Part shown: positions 8,224 to 17,313 of the stretch, piece after piece
How positions within the stretch are numbered: position 1 is the stretch's first letter
Layout: every line of letters starts with the position of its first letter
Source: Streptomyces sp. NRRL F-6131
Lineage (GTDB): Bacteria; Actinomycetota; Actinomycetes; Streptomycetales; Streptomycetaceae
Assembly: GCA_000719695.1 (NCBI GenBank)
Contig: JOHN01000067.1
Coordinates: 1-40,546, forward strand
Reading direction: 5' to 3'
Length of the DNA stretch: 40,546 bases
The notes under the pieces: generated by a model
What the model saw: the letters and a program-made list of their open reading frames with translations, nothing else
Databases searched by the model: none
What the model was told of the DNA's origin: nothing
Program-made: the position numbers and the translations under genes

Positions 8224-9153
8224 ATGAAGCGCAAAGGCACCGGTCCGGACGGCCTCGTCATCGTCGACAAGCCGGAGGGCATCACCTCGCACGGGGTGGT
8301 CGCCAAGCTGCGGTGGCTGGCCGGGACGCGGAAGGTCGGCCATGCCGGCACCCTCGACCCGATGGCCACCGGCGTGCTGGTGATCGGCGTCGAGCGGGCC
8401 ACCCGGCTGCTCGGCCACCTGATGCTCACCGCCAAGACCTACGAGGCGACCGTCCGGCTCGGCCAGACCACCGTGACCGACGACCGGGAGGGCGAGGTCA
8501 CGTCCTCGACCCCGGCGGACGGGGTGGCCCGGGAGGACATCGACGCCGGCGTCGCGGCGCTCACCGGCGAGATCATGCAGGTGCCGTCCAAGGTCAGCGC
8601 GATCAAGATCGACGGCAAGCGCTCCTACGCGCGGGTGCGCGAGGGAGAGGAGTTCGAGCTCGCCGCCCGGCCGACCACCATCCACTCCTTCACCGTCCAC
8701 GCGCAGCGGTCCGCCGTCGCGGAGGACGGCACGCCGGTGATCGACCTGGACGTCACCGTGGAGTGCTCCTCCGGCACCTACATCCGGGCGCTCGCCCGGG
8801 ACCTCGGCGCCGGGCTCGGCGTCGGCGGGCACCTCACCGCGCTGCGGCGCACCAAGGTCGGGCCGTACGGGGTGGAGTCGGCGCACACCCTGGAGCAGTT
8901 GGAGGCCTCGGTGACCGGGGAGGCGGCCACCGGGCTGGCGGTCCTGCCGATCGGCGCCGCCGCCGCGGCGGCCTTCCCGCGCTGGGACCTCGACGCGGAC
9001 CAGGCGAAGCAGCTGTCGCACGGCGCCCGGCTGAAGGCCCCCGGGATGGGCGTGGACGGGCCGATCGCGGTGTTCGGGCCGGACGGCACCTTCCTCGCAC
9101 TGGTGGAGGAGAAGGGCGGCCAGGCCAGGCCGGTCGCGGTCTTCGTCGGCTGA
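8224..9153 (+). CDS. truB: tRNA pseudouridine(55) synthase TruB
   Basis: TruB converts U55 of the tRNA T-loop to pseudouridine. The 309-residue protein has the catalytic motif GHAGTLDPMATGVL with nucleophile Asp45, the upstream KPEGITSHGVV block, the tyrosine motif KTYEATVRLG and CSSGTYIRALARDLG. The C-terminal part (residues 250 on) carries the actinobacterial TruB extension. ATG 8224 gives the usual MKRKGTGPDGLVIVDKPEG start. Three codons before it is TTG 8221, and the frame is open back to 8143, but those options lack support. The ribosome-binding site is poor (AGAAAG). It closes the translation cluster and is followed by a 13-bp hairpin with one bulged base. Confidence 0.95.
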   Translation: MKRKGTGPDGLVIVDKPEGITSHGVVAKLRWLAGTRKVGHAGTLDPMATGVLVIGVERATRLLGHLMLTAKTYEATVRLGQTTVTDDREGEVTSSTPADGVAREDIDAGVAALTGEIMQVPSKVSAIKIDGKRSYARVREGEEFELAARPTTIHSFTVHAQRSAVAEDGTPVIDLDVTVECSSGTYIRALARDLGAGLGVGGHLTALRRTKVGPYGVESAHTLEQLEASVTGEAATGLAVLPIGAAAAAAFPRWDLDADQAKQLSHGARLKAPGMGVDGPIAVFGPDGTFLALVEEKGGQARPVAVFVG

Positions 9154-9175
9154 CCTCACGGGTCGGCACGGCGAC

Positions 9176-9208
9176 GTTCACCCGTGCGGGGGAGCGCACG
9201 AGGTGAAC
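9176..9208 (+). terminator. Bulged inverted repeat after truB
   Basis: GTTCACC (9176-9182) pairs with GGTGAAC (9202-9208), and CGTGCG (9183-9188) with CGCACG (9195-9200), with A9201 bulged and loop GGGGGA. It starts 22 bases after the truB stop. It could be a terminator, or an operator for the following gene. Confidence 0.55.
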
Positions 9209-9333
9209 CGCGGTCGTGAACGGCGCGGGCGTGGTCGGTCCGCGCCCGCACCGGGCAGGCTCCCCCGCGGCGAGCAGGTCGCCGCGACGCGTCCGCTCCA
9301 GGGCCGGCCGGCCCTGCGGGGAGGGCTGCGGGC

Positions 9334-12300
9334 ATGCCGGGACTGCTGGGCTTCAGGGGCTTTCCGGGGGCGGACGACGGTGCGGCGGCGGGGGACCCCG
9401 GCCGTCGGCTGCTGCGGATCCACGACCGGGACGGGCGGCCGCGCGGGCTCGGCTTCGTGGTCGACCCCCTGGGCACCGTCCTCACCGCGCACGAGACGGT
9501 CGCGGGCCTCGACGGGGTCGTGCTGCACCTCTCCGGGGGACAGACCCGGGTGCTGGGCCCGGACCACGTCCGGCCGCTGCCCGGGCACGGGCTCGCCCTG
9601 CTGCGCACCGACGCGGTCGGCGGGCTGCCGGTGCCGCCGCTGCCGGTCGCGTCGCCGCCCGAGGCCGGGGACGGCGGCGTGCTGCTGGTGCCCGTCCCGG
9701 TCCGGGGCGAGGGCCACGCGGCCGGGCGGACGGTGCTGCTGCGGTGCGGCCTCGCCGCGACCACCGGGGCCGGGTACCCGTACGCCGACCGCTTGCACCT
9801 GATCGACGGCGTCCTGCTGCTCGACGTGCCGTCGGCGGCCGACGCGGCGGTCGTCCCCGCCGGGGCGCCCGTCCTGGACGCCGCCGGTGGCACGGTGGTG
9901 GCCGTGGTCGCGCCCGGCCTGCGCACCCGGGGCCGGCCGGGGCCGCCGACCGCCGTTCCGGTGACCGGCACCGGGGTGGACGAGCCGGAGCTCGCCGAGG
10001 CGCTGGCCCGCAACGCGGCCGGTGTGCCCGCGTACGGGAGCGCGCTCAACCTGGCCGGGGTGCTGCGGCTGACCGCCGCCCGGGCGGCCGCGGCGGGGGC
10101 CGGGCCTGGCCGGGTCGCCGCGCTGGCGGCCGACCGGGTGGACCGGCCCGACGGGCTCGGGGAGTGGGCCGATCTGCTGGCGGCCGGGGACGCGGCCGCT
10201 GTCGCCGTCGGCGCGGAGGTCGGCGCGGAGGTCGGCGTGGTGGCGCTGGTGGGCGCGGCCGGCTCGGGCCGGAGCACCGAGGCGGCGGCCGTCGCCGTGC
10301 GGCGCGGGGAGGGCGAGGAGCCGCGGCCCACGGTGTGGCTGCGCGGCGCGGACCTCGGCCCCGGCGACGCCTCGCTCGCGGACGCGGTGGAACGGGCGCT
10401 CGGCTCGGCCGCGGCCGAGCTGGAGGTGCCCGCGCCGCACGGCTCCGGGGCGGTGGCGGCGCTCTGCGCGGCGGCCGGGCGGCCGCTGCTGGTGGTGCTG
10501 GACGGTCCCGAGGAGTCGTCGGTGCCGCTCGACGCGGACTGGCTGCGGGCCTCGGCCGGCTGGCTGGCGGCCGGCGGCGCACGGCTGCTGACGACCTGTG
10601 GGGAGGAGGCCTGGGAGCGGCTGGCACCGGGCGGCGCGGCGGGCGAGTTCCTGGTGCCGGTCGGCGGGCCGGAGCGGCGGACGGGCGCCCTGCGGGTGGT
10701 AGTGCGCCGGTTGGGGCCGCTGCCCGCCGAGGCGGCGGAGCGGGTGCGCCGCCGGTACGGCGTGCCGCCGGGATGGCCGGCGGCGGCGGACGCCGGGCAC
10801 CCGCTGGCGGTCCGGCTGGCCGGGGAGCTGTGGGCGGAGGGGCTGCGGGGGGAGCCGGTGCGCCGCACCGAGCTGTTCGCCGCCCACCTCGACCTGTGCT
10901 GTCTGCGGGTGGCCCAGCGGCTCGCCGGAGGCGGCCGTCCGCGGCGGCCGGGGGCCCATCGCCGCGGCGCCGTCCGGCCCGCCGGGGCTACGGCCGGGCG
11001 GGTGCGCCGGACGGCGGCGGCGGTGGCCGGGCGGGTGCACGAGGCGGCGCGGCGGATGCTGGGCGCCGAGCAGGGCGCCCTGGGGCGGGCCGCGTTCGAG
11101 GAGCTGTTCCCGGTGGCGGGCGGCTGGGCGACGGCGGTGCTGGCGGAGGGGCTGTTCGTCCCGGCCGGGGCCGGCTACCGCTTCGCCCACGGGGAGTTCG
11201 CCGACTGGCTGCAGGGCCGGCACCTGGATCTGGACGCGGCGCTGCGGCTGCTGCTCGGCGAGGCCGAGGACACCAGGCCGGCCGGCGAGTCCGGCGGCGT
11301 GCCGCGGCACCGGATCGGGCCGGTGGTCGCCGCGCTGCGGCGGATCGCCGAGACCTGGGGCGGGTCGGCCCTGGACCCGTGGCTGCACCGGATCTGGCGG
11401 GCCGTGGACCTGAGGCCGGCGGGCAGTGAGCCCGGCTGGTGGGCCGGGCGGCTGCTGGTCGCCGGCCTGGCGGCCGGCCGGGACCTCGCCGAACACCGTT
11501 TGCTGCTGGAGCAGTTGGCCGAGCGGATCGTCGAACGGGCGGCCGGCGCGGGCGGCTTCGAACGCTTGCCGGCGGAGGGGCTGGGCCGGTTCGGCCCGGC
11601 GTTCTGGGCCGGTCTGGGCCTCCCGGTGGAGGCCGAACTCGCCCTGCTGCGCCGACTGGTGGCCGCCGACGGGCCGGCCCGGCCGTTCCTCGCCGCGGTG
11701 GCCGACCGGCTGCGCGCCGACCCGGCGGGCGTACTGCCACTGCTGTGCGCCTGGTTCGACGACCCGCGGGGCCTGCCCGCCCGCCCCGGCCGTACCGTCG
11801 CCGACCTCGCGCACGACCTGCTGTTCGCCCACCGGTCCCTGGCCCTGGACGAGTTGACCGAGGCGCTGGCCGGGGCGGCGCACCCGGGGGCGGACGCGCT
11901 GCTCGCCGTGCTGGCCGCCGAGGAGCCTTCGGCGCTCTGCCGCGCCGTCGACCGCTGGAGCCACGATCCCCGGCCCGAACGGCACGTGGCCGCCGCGGTG
12001 CACGCGCTGCGCGTCGCCCCCCACGCCCGCGGCGCCGGGGTGGACCTGCTGCGGTTCACCGCGCTGACCCTGCTGGCCCGGGACGAGGAGCCGGCCCTGC
12101 ACGGCGCGGCGCTGGCCCTGCTGCTGCGCGACCCGGAGCACCGGGCCGCCCATCTGCCGGCGGCGCTGGCCGTGTACCGGTGCGGCGAGGACCGTTTCCT
12201 GACCGCGCGGACGCTGGCCCCGGCGCTGGAGAGCGACCCCGAGCCGGTGCTGGCCGCGCTGGCCGACCGCCTGGGCGGGAGCGCGGCGGCGGGGCCGGCG

Positions 12301-13032
12301 GGTGCGCCGGTGGCCGGGACGCTGCGGGTGCTGGCGGACGTCCGGGCGCCGCTGGCCGCCCGGCGCGGCGCCGAACTGGTGGCCCGGCTGCTGCGCGAAC
12401 GGCCGGCCCTGGCCGGTCCGGTCGCCGTCGACTACCTGGGCCGTCGGCTGGTGCGCGGCGCGGTGGCGGGAGCCGTCGCCCGGCTCGAGCTGCGGGTGCT
12501 GCTGAGCGGGGCCCTGGCGGCCCGCGCGGTGGCCGTCCGCCGGCCGTTCGCCGAGGTGCTCTCCCGTCCGGTGCCCGACCCGGTGGCCGACGCGCTGCGC
12601 TGCGAGCTGCTGGACACCCTGCTGGCCACCGAGGGGGACCCGGAGGTGCTGGCCGCCGCCGTCGCCGGGCTGGCCGAGCACTGCGCGGCGGAGCGACCGG
12701 CCCGGGCCCGCGCGGTGCTGGTCCGGGCGGCGGCGGCCCTGCCGGACGCCGACGGGTTGCTGGTGCGCTGCGCCGTCCGCTCGGCGGCGTTCGCCGCGCT
12801 GCTGGCCCGCTGGCCGGAGGACGAGCGGCCGGCCCGCCCGGTGGGGCCGCGGCTGGACCGGCTGCGCGCCCTGGTGGCGGCGGGCCGGGACCCGCGGCAC
12901 GCGGCGGCGGAGGCCGCGGGCGGCCGAGGCGCCGGGACCGTTCGGGCGCCCGCCGGGGCCGCCCGACACCCGGGGGTTCGGCCAACCTGCCTTCCGGTGC
13001 CGAACTCGGGACAGGCGCATGGCACGCTATAG
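9334..13032 (+). CDS. Large trypsin-like/STAND-type NTPase protein with degenerate catalytic sites
   Basis: This is a 1232-residue soluble protein. Residues about 25-215 have a trypsin-like fold pattern: GLGFVVDPLGTVLTAHETV holds a candidate catalytic His53, but the usual aspartate position reads GHGLALL (Gly for Asp) and the GxS nucleophile position reads PAGAPVLDAAGGTVV (Ala178 for Ser), so proteolysis is doubtful. Residues about 300-500 resemble a STAND NTPase: P-loop GAAGSGRS (307-314, Arg313 in place of Lys), Walker B LLVVLDGPEE (Asp390), LLTTCGEEAW and GHPLAVRLAGE (488-). A winged-helix-like YRFAHGEFADWLQ begins at 615, and helical repeats fill the rest. GGGGAGGG at 9318-9325 supports ATG 9334. 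STAND proteins act as signal-triggered switches, sometimes in phage defence; a function here is not established. Confidence 0.75.
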   Translation: MPGLLGFRGFPGADDGAAAGDPGRRLLRIHDRDGRPRGLGFVVDPLGTVLTAHETVAGLDGVVLHLSGGQTRVLGPDHVRPLPGHGLALLRTDAVGGLPVPPLPVASPPEAGDGGVLLVPVPVRGEGHAAGRTVLLRCGLAATTGAGYPYADRLHLIDGVLLLDVPSAADAAVVPAGAPVLDAAGGTVVAVVAPGLRTRGRPGPPTAVPVTGTGVDEPELAEALARNAAGVPAYGSALNLAGVLRLTAARAAAAGAGPGRVAALAADRVDRPDGLGEWADLLAAGDAAAVAVGAEVGAEVGVVALVGAAGSGRSTEAAAVAVRRGEGEEPRPTVWLRGADLGPGDASLADAVERALGSAAAELEVPAPHGSGAVAALCAAAGRPLLVVLDGPEESSVPLDADWLRASAGWLAAGGARLLTTCGEEAWERLAPGGAAGEFLVPVGGPERRTGALRVVVRRLGPLPAEAAERVRRRYGVPPGWPAAADAGHPLAVRLAGELWAEGLRGEPVRRTELFAAHLDLCCLRVAQRLAGGGRPRRPGAHRRGAVRPAGATAGRVRRTAAAVAGRVHEAARRMLGAEQGALGRAAFEELFPVAGGWATAVLAEGLFVPAGAGYRFAHGEFADWLQGRHLDLDAALRLLLGEAEDTRPAGESGGVPRHRIGPVVAALRRIAETWGGSALDPWLHRIWRAVDLRPAGSEPGWWAGRLLVAGLAAGRDLAEHRLLLEQLAERIVERAAGAGGFERLPAEGLGRFGPAFWAGLGLPVEAELALLRRLVAADGPARPFLAAVADRLRADPAGVLPLLCAWFDDPRGLPARPGRTVADLAHDLLFAHRSLALDELTEALAGAAHPGADALLAVLAAEEPSALCRAVDRWSHDPRPERHVAAAVHALRVAPHARGAGVDLLRFTALTLLARDEEPALHGAALALLLRDPEHRAAHLPAALAVYRCGEDRFLTARTLAPALESDPEPVLAALADRLGGSAAAGPAGAPVAGTLRVLADVRAPLAARRGAELVARLLRERPALAGPVAVDYLGRRLVRGAVAGAVARLELRVLLSGALAARAVAVRRPFAEVLSRPVPDPVADALRCELLDTLLATEGDPEVLAAAVAGLAEHCAAERPARARAVLVRAAAALPDADGLLVRCAVRSAAFAALLARWPEDERPARPVGPRLDRLRALVAAGRDPRHAAAEAAGGRGAGTVRAPAGAARHPGVRPTCLPVPNSGQAHGTL

Positions 13033-13097
13033 GGGTTCGGGTTTTGAGCGTTTGAGCGTACAGAAGGTACGCGCCGTACGGAACAAGGAGCGGTCAG

Positions 13098-14042
13098 GTG
13101 CAGCGCTGGCGTGGCCTGGAGGAGATCCCCGGTGACTGGGGACGCAGCGTCGTCACCATCGGCTCGTTCGACGGGGTGCACCGCGGACACCAGCTGATCA
13201 TCAACCGGGTGGTCGAGCGCGCCCGTGAGCGGGGCGTCCGCTCGGTGGTGGTCACGTTCGACCCGCACCCCAGCGAGGTGGTCCGCCCCGGGACCCACCC
13301 GCCGCTGCTCGCTCCGCAGCCCCGCCGGGCGGAGCTGATCGAGGAGCTGGGCGTCGACGCCGTGCTGGTGCTGCCGTTCACCACCGCGTTCTCCAAGGAG
13401 TCGCCGGAGGAGTTCTTCCGGCAGGTGCTGGTCGACGCGCTGCACGCCTGTCTGGTCGTCGAGGGGCCGAACTTCCGTTTCGGTCACCGCGCGGCGGGGG
13501 ACGTCGCCCTGCTGGCCGAGCTGGGCCGGGCCGCGGACTGCGGCGTCGAGGTGGTCGACCTCCAGGTGCGCGGCGCGGCGGGGGACGGCGAGCCGTTCTC
13601 CTCCACGCTCACCCGCCGGCTGGTCGGCTCCGGGGACGTGGCCGGGGCGGCCGAGGTGCTGGGCCGCCCGCACCGGGTGGAGGGCGTGGTGGTCCGCGGC
13701 GCGCAGCGCGGCCGTGAGATGGGCTACCCGACCGCCAACGTGGAGACCGTGCCGCACAGCGCGATCCCGGCCGACGGCGTGTACGCGGGCTGGCTGCTCG
13801 TCGACGGCGAGCGCATGCCGGCCGCGATCTCGGTGGGCACCAACCCGACCTTCGACAACACCGACCGCACCGTCGAGGCCTACGCCATCGACCGGGTCGG
13901 CCTGGACCTCTACGGGCTGCACGTGGCGGTGGAGTTCCTGGTGTACCTGCGCGGGATGGAGAAGTTCGACTCCGTCGAGGCGCTGCTGGACCGGATGGCC
14001 GACGACGTGAAGCGGGCCCGGGAGCTGACCGACGCCGGCTGA
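13098..14042 (+). CDS. ribF: Bifunctional riboflavin kinase / FAD synthetase
   Basis: RibF phosphorylates riboflavin to FMN and adenylates FMN to FAD. The 314-residue protein has both parts. The N-terminal nucleotidyltransferase shows IGSFDGVHRGHQ (residues 21-32), TFDPHP, and the FRFGHRAAGD and SSTLTRRLVGSGDVAGAAEVLGRP blocks. The C-terminal flavokinase shows RGREMGYPTANV, ADGVYAGW, SVGTNPTFD and EAYAIDR. GTG 13098 has AAGGAG at 13085-13090. Its presumed promoter overlaps the end of the preceding gene: TATAGG at 13027-13032 is a candidate -10, though no clear -35 is visible. FMN/FAD from this enzyme serves flavoproteins such as ThyX at 36495. A 21-bp hairpin ends the transcript. Confidence 0.95.
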   Translation: MQRWRGLEEIPGDWGRSVVTIGSFDGVHRGHQLIINRVVERARERGVRSVVVTFDPHPSEVVRPGTHPPLLAPQPRRAELIEELGVDAVLVLPFTTAFSKESPEEFFRQVLVDALHACLVVEGPNFRFGHRAAGDVALLAELGRAADCGVEVVDLQVRGAAGDGEPFSSTLTRRLVGSGDVAGAAEVLGRPHRVEGVVVRGAQRGREMGYPTANVETVPHSAIPADGVYAGWLLVDGERMPAAISVGTNPTFDNTDRTVEAYAIDRVGLDLYGLHVAVEFLVYLRGMEKFDSVEALLDRMADDVKRARELTDAG

Positions 14043-14058
14043 CCGCCGCCGCCCGCCC

Positions 14059-14105
14059 ACGCGCGAGGGCCCGCCGACCTCCACGGTCGGCGGGCCCTCG
14101 CGCGT
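14059..14105. terminator. 21-bp perfect hairpin, bidirectional terminator
   Basis: Bases 14059-14079 are the exact complement of 14085-14105, with loop TCCAC. The element sits between the stop codons of ribF (plus) and the ParA-like gene (minus) and can terminate both. Confidence 0.9.
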
Positions 14106-14107
14106 GC

Positions 14108-16399
14108 TCACTGCTGCGGCGGCGCGGGCGGCGGCGGGTAGCCGTAACCGGGCGGCGGCTGGTGGCCGTCCTCGGGCCGGGGGTAGCCGTAGCCGCCGGC
14201 CGGCGGGGCGGGCGGCTGCTGCCACTCCGGGGCCGGCTGCTGCGGGGTGCTCTGCGGCGGGTAGCCGTAGCCGGGCGGGGGCGGCGGGGTCTGGCCGGGC
14301 TGCGGCGCCCAGGGCGTGCCGGGCGCGGGCTGCGGGCCGGGCTGCTGCGGGTGGGCGTACGGGTACGGCTGGCCGTACGGCGGCTGGGCCTGCGCCCCCG
14401 GCTGCGGGTAGCCCGGCGCCTGGGGCTGCTGGGCCTGCTGCGGCTGGGCCTGCTGCTGCCAGCCGGTCTGCTGGGCGGCCTGCTGGGCCCGGACGATGTC
14501 CTCGCCCACCAGGGTGGCCAGCTCGAAGTAGGCCTCGCGGACCTTGGGCCGCATCATGTCGAGGTTGACCTCGGCGCCGGCCGCCAGGCTCTCGTCGAAC
14601 GGGACCACGACCACGCCGCGGCAGCGGGTCTGGAAGTGCGCGACGATGTCCTCGACCTTGATCATCTTGGCCGTCTCGCGGACCCCGGAGACCACCGTGA
14701 TCGAGCGCTGCACCAGATCGGCGTAGCCGTGCGCGGAGAGCCAGTCCAGGGTGGTGGAGGCGGACGAGGCGCCGTCCACGCTGGGCGTGGAGACGATGAT
14801 CAGCTGGTCGGCGAGGTCCAGCACCCCGCGCATCGCGCTGTACAGCAGGCCGGTGCCGGAGTCGGTCAGGATGATCGGGTACTGGCGGCCCAGCACGTCG
14901 ATGACCTGGCGGTAGTCCGAGTCGTTGAAGGTGGTCGACACGGCCGGGTCGACGTCGTTCGCCAGGATCTCCAGGCCCGAGTGGAGGTCCTGGGAGGTGA
15001 ACTGACGGATGTCCATGTAGCTGCGCAGGTGCGGGATCGCCGTCACCAGGTCGCGGATGGTGGCGCCGGTCTGCCGCTTGACCCGGCGGCCGAGGGTGCC
15101 GGCGTCCGGGTTGGCGTCGATCGCGATCACCTTGTCCTGGCGCTCGCTGGCCAGGGTGGCGCCGAGGGCGGTGGTGGTCGTGGTCTTGCCGACGCCGCCC
15201 TTGAGGCTGATCACGGCGATCCGGTAGCAGCTGAGCACCGGGGTGCGGATGATCTCCAGCCTGCGGGCCTTCTCGGCCGCCGCGGCCTTGCCGCCGAACT
15301 GGAAGCGCGGCTGCTGGCGCTGCTGCTTCGGCTGGCTGCGCAGCAGCCGGTCGGAGGACAGCTCGACCGCGGCGGTGTAGCCGAGCGGCGCGCCGTGCGC
15401 GGTCTGCTGCGGGGCACCGGCCTGCTGGAACGCGGCGGGCGCGGCCGGCTGCTGGCCCCACTGCGGGGCGTTCGGCTGGGGCTGCGCGGGCTGCTGGTAG
15501 GCGCCGGGCTGCGGCCAGCCGCCCGCGCGCGGGTCGGCGGGGGCGGGCGGCGCGGCCGGTCCGGGCTGGGGCTGTCCGGGCTGGGCCTGGGCCTGCTGGG
15601 CGGCCGCCCACGCGGCGGCCTGCGGGTCCTGCGGGAAGGCCTGCGGGTCCTGGGCGTGGGGCTGCGGCTCCTGCGGGTACGCCGATTGCTCCTGCGGGAA
15701 GGGCTGCGGCTGGCCCGGCGCTGCGGCGAAGGGCTGCTGCGCCGCCGCGGGGTACGGCTGGGGTGCCGGGGCGGCGGCCGGCGGCTGCGCGGGGCCGGGC
15801 TGCGCGACCGCCGACGGGTCGGCCGGCGGCCAGCCGTGCACGGCGGTCGGCGCGGGCGCGGGCACGGGTGCCGGTGTGGGCGCCGGGGTGGGCACCGGTG
15901 CCGGTGCCTGGGCGGCCGGGTCGGCCGACGGCACGGCGAAGCCCCCGGCGGGCGCGGCGGGGGGCTCGCCGTGGAGACCCGGGACACCCTGGCCGGGTGC
16001 GGGTGCGGGTGCGGGTGCGGGTGCGGGTGCGGGTGCGGGGACGGCGGCCTCGGCCGGCTGCGGCTGCGGCTGAGCGACGGCCGTCGGCTGGGGCACGGCC
16101 GGCGGAGCCGTCGCGGCCGGCTGACCCGGTACCCCGGGAGCGGCGACCGGCACGGCGGCCGGCGTGGTGACGGGGTTGGCCACCGGGGTCGGGGCGGGCG
16201 CACCGTCCGGAGCCGGCGTCACCCCGCCGCCCGGCGCGGACGCCTGCGGCACGGACGCCTGCGGCACGGGCGCCGGAGCACCCGCGGCGTCCGTCTGCAC
16301 GTACCAGGACGGGGGAGTGTAGTCGGGCGCGTCGGACCAGTCCTCGTCGTCCTCTGCCGCGTTGTCGCCGACGTAGACGCCGTCCCGATCGCTGCTCAC
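14108..16399 (-). CDS. ESX-linked ParA/MinD-like ATPase with proline-rich arms (EspI-like)
   Basis: The 763-residue protein has three parts: an acidic start followed by a Pro/Ala/Gln-rich region to about residue 340, an ATPase core about 390-640, and a Gln/Pro-rich tail to the end. The core carries a deviant Walker A motif KGGVGKT (Lys400, Lys405), [11 protein letters not shown] and LTDSGTGLL, as in MinD/ParA SIMIBI ATPases. In mycobacteria, proteins with this layout (EspI) are ESX accessory proteins, so a regulatory or positioning role for the secretion machine is a reasonable inference. Start is GTG at 16399-16397 with GAGGGAG upstream. The linker holds seven tandem GGGTGC hexamers coding for Pro-Ala pairs. 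It is the last minus-strand gene downstream of eccE. Confidence 0.82.
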   Translation of the reverse strand: MSSDRDGVYVGDNAAEDDEDWSDAPDYTPPSWYVQTDAAGAPAPVPQASVPQASAPGGGVTPAPDGAPAPTPVANPVTTPAAVPVAAPGVPGQPAATAPPAVPQPTAVAQPQPQPAEAAVPAPAPAPAPAPAPAPGQGVPGLHGEPPAAPAGGFAVPSADPAAQAPAPVPTPAPTPAPVPAPAPTAVHGWPPADPSAVAQPGPAQPPAAAPAPQPYPAAAQQPFAAAPGQPQPFPQEQSAYPQEPQPHAQDPQAFPQDPQAAAWAAAQQAQAQPGQPQPGPAAPPAPADPRAGGWPQPGAYQQPAQPQPNAPQWGQQPAAPAAFQQAGAPQQTAHGAPLGYTAAVELSSDRLLRSQPKQQRQQPRFQFGGKAAAAEKARRLEIIRTPVLSCYRIAVISLKGGVGKTTTTTALGATLASERQDKVIAIDANPDAGTLGRRVKRQTGATIRDLVTAIPHLRSYMDIRQFTSQDLHSGLEILANDVDPAVSTTFNDSDYRQVIDVLGRQYPIILTDSGTGLLYSAMRGVLDLADQLIIVSTPSVDGASSASTTLDWLSAHGYADLVQRSITVVSGVRETAKMIKVEDIVAHFQTRCRGVVVVPFDESLAAGAEVNLDMMRPKVREAYFELATLVGEDIVRAQQAAQQTGWQQQAQPQQAQQPQAPGYPQPGAQAQPPYGQPYPYAHPQQPGPQPAPGTPWAPQPGQTPPPPPGYGYPPQSTPQQPAPEWQQPPAPPAGGYGYPRPEDGHQPPPGYGYPPPPAPPQQ
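15995..16036. repeat. Seven tandem GGGTGC hexamers in the ParA-like gene
   Basis: On the plus strand GGGTGC is repeated seven times without error. On the coding strand it reads GCACCC, giving a run of alternating Ala and Pro. Each gain or loss keeps the frame and changes linker length by two residues. Confidence 0.92.
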
Positions 16400-16539
16400 C
16401 TAGGGCTCCCTCGTGTTCGCCGCCGCATGTTCGCGGTGCCGTTGCCGTCCCACAGCCTAGGCCGTGAGCCACCCCCGGCTGAAGGCGGTGTCTCAACTCC
16501 GACCGGGCCGCGCGCGGGCCGCGACCAGGTCCGTCCGGG
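16400..16539 (-). other. Gap between two minus-strand ESX genes
   Basis: The 140-bp space holds the GTG-proximal ribosome-binding site GAGGGAG of the ParA-like gene (just above 16400). I see no strong terminator, so read-through from the upstream eccE pair is possible. Confidence 0.35.
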
Positions 16540-17313
16540 TCAGTCGAGGCGGCGCGGACCGCCCAGGACCTGGCGTTCCGCCTGCCCGGTGACCACCCGG
16601 ACGTACTGACGGCTCATCCGGGTCGTCCACAGCGTCAGGTCGTCCGGCAGGGACGGCAGGGCGGCGACCTCGCCCGGTCCGAGCGAGAGCACCCGGCCGA
16701 TCAGCTCGGCCTCCTCCGGCATCACCCGCTGCACGCCGACCAGGTCGGCCGCGTTGAGCACCCGGGAGGCGTTCGGCCCCAGGTGCGGCACCACCGTCAG
16801 GACCGTCTGCCAGGGCGCGGCGGAGAGCCGGCTGCGCGGCGGGCGGGCACCGAGGTCGCGCACCACGAGCACCGGCGAGGTGACCGAGGCGCCCTGCGGA
16901 CCGAGCCGGCCGGGCTGGTGGACCGTCACGCACGGCTGTCCGCCGCCCGCGGCCTGCGCCATCGGCCCCCAGAGGTGGCCCCGGGCGGTCTCGACGGCGA
17001 TCCGCGCGCCGGTGGCGGCCGCCCGCAGTGCGATGACCTGCGCCGTCCAGAGGCCGCCGACCAGCACCAGCTCGTAGGAGCTGGGCCGGAACAGGCCGAG
17101 CACGGCGGGCCGGGCCTGGTGCACGTCCTCGCCGATCAGCACGCCGTCGTCGCCGACCGGGAAGGACAGCGCGTCGAGTTCCGCGACGGTGAGCACGTGC
17201 TTCTCCCGGCGCGGGCCGCGCAGCCCGAAGCCGGGCAGCAGTCGGCGTCCGGCCCGCGGCTGCGGCTGCGCACCGGTCGGCGGCGCGGGGGCGGGGTAGG
17301 ACAGGTCGGCCAT
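16540..17313 (-). CDS. ESX-locus protein of unknown function
   Basis: The 257-residue protein has no catalytic motif I recognise. It begins MADLSYPAPAPPTGAQPQPR, a proline-rich lead, followed by LLPGFGLRGPRREKHVLTVAELDALSFP. The middle (YELVLVGGLWTAQVIALRAAATGARIAVET) alternates strand and helix, as in a nucleotide-binding-like alpha/beta fold, but lacks a P-loop. No membrane segment is clear. Its ATG overlaps the eccE stop by one base (TGATG at 17315-17311), with GGGAGGTG upstream, so it is translationally coupled to eccE. That tight link argues for a role with the secretion complex. I recall conserved hypothetical proteins at this position in Streptomyces ESX loci, but cannot name a function. 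Confidence 0.8.
   Translation of the reverse strand: MADLSYPAPAPPTGAQPQPRAGRRLLPGFGLRGPRREKHVLTVAELDALSFPVGDDGVLIGEDVHQARPAVLGLFRPSSYELVLVGGLWTAQVIALRAAATGARIAVETARGHLWGPMAQAAGGGQPCVTVHQPGRLGPQGASVTSPVLVVRDLGARPPRSRLSAAPWQTVLTVVPHLGPNASRVLNAADLVGVQRVMPEEAELIGRVLSLGPGEVAALPSLPDDLTLWTTRMSRQYVRVVTGQAERQVLGGPRRLD

Noticed and set aside
9216..11429. A 737-codon frame overlapping the STAND-type gene
   Set aside because: Its translation is almost only Arg, Gly and Ala, typical of a shifted frame in GC-rich coding DNA. The frame at 9334 has motifs and a good ribosome-binding site.
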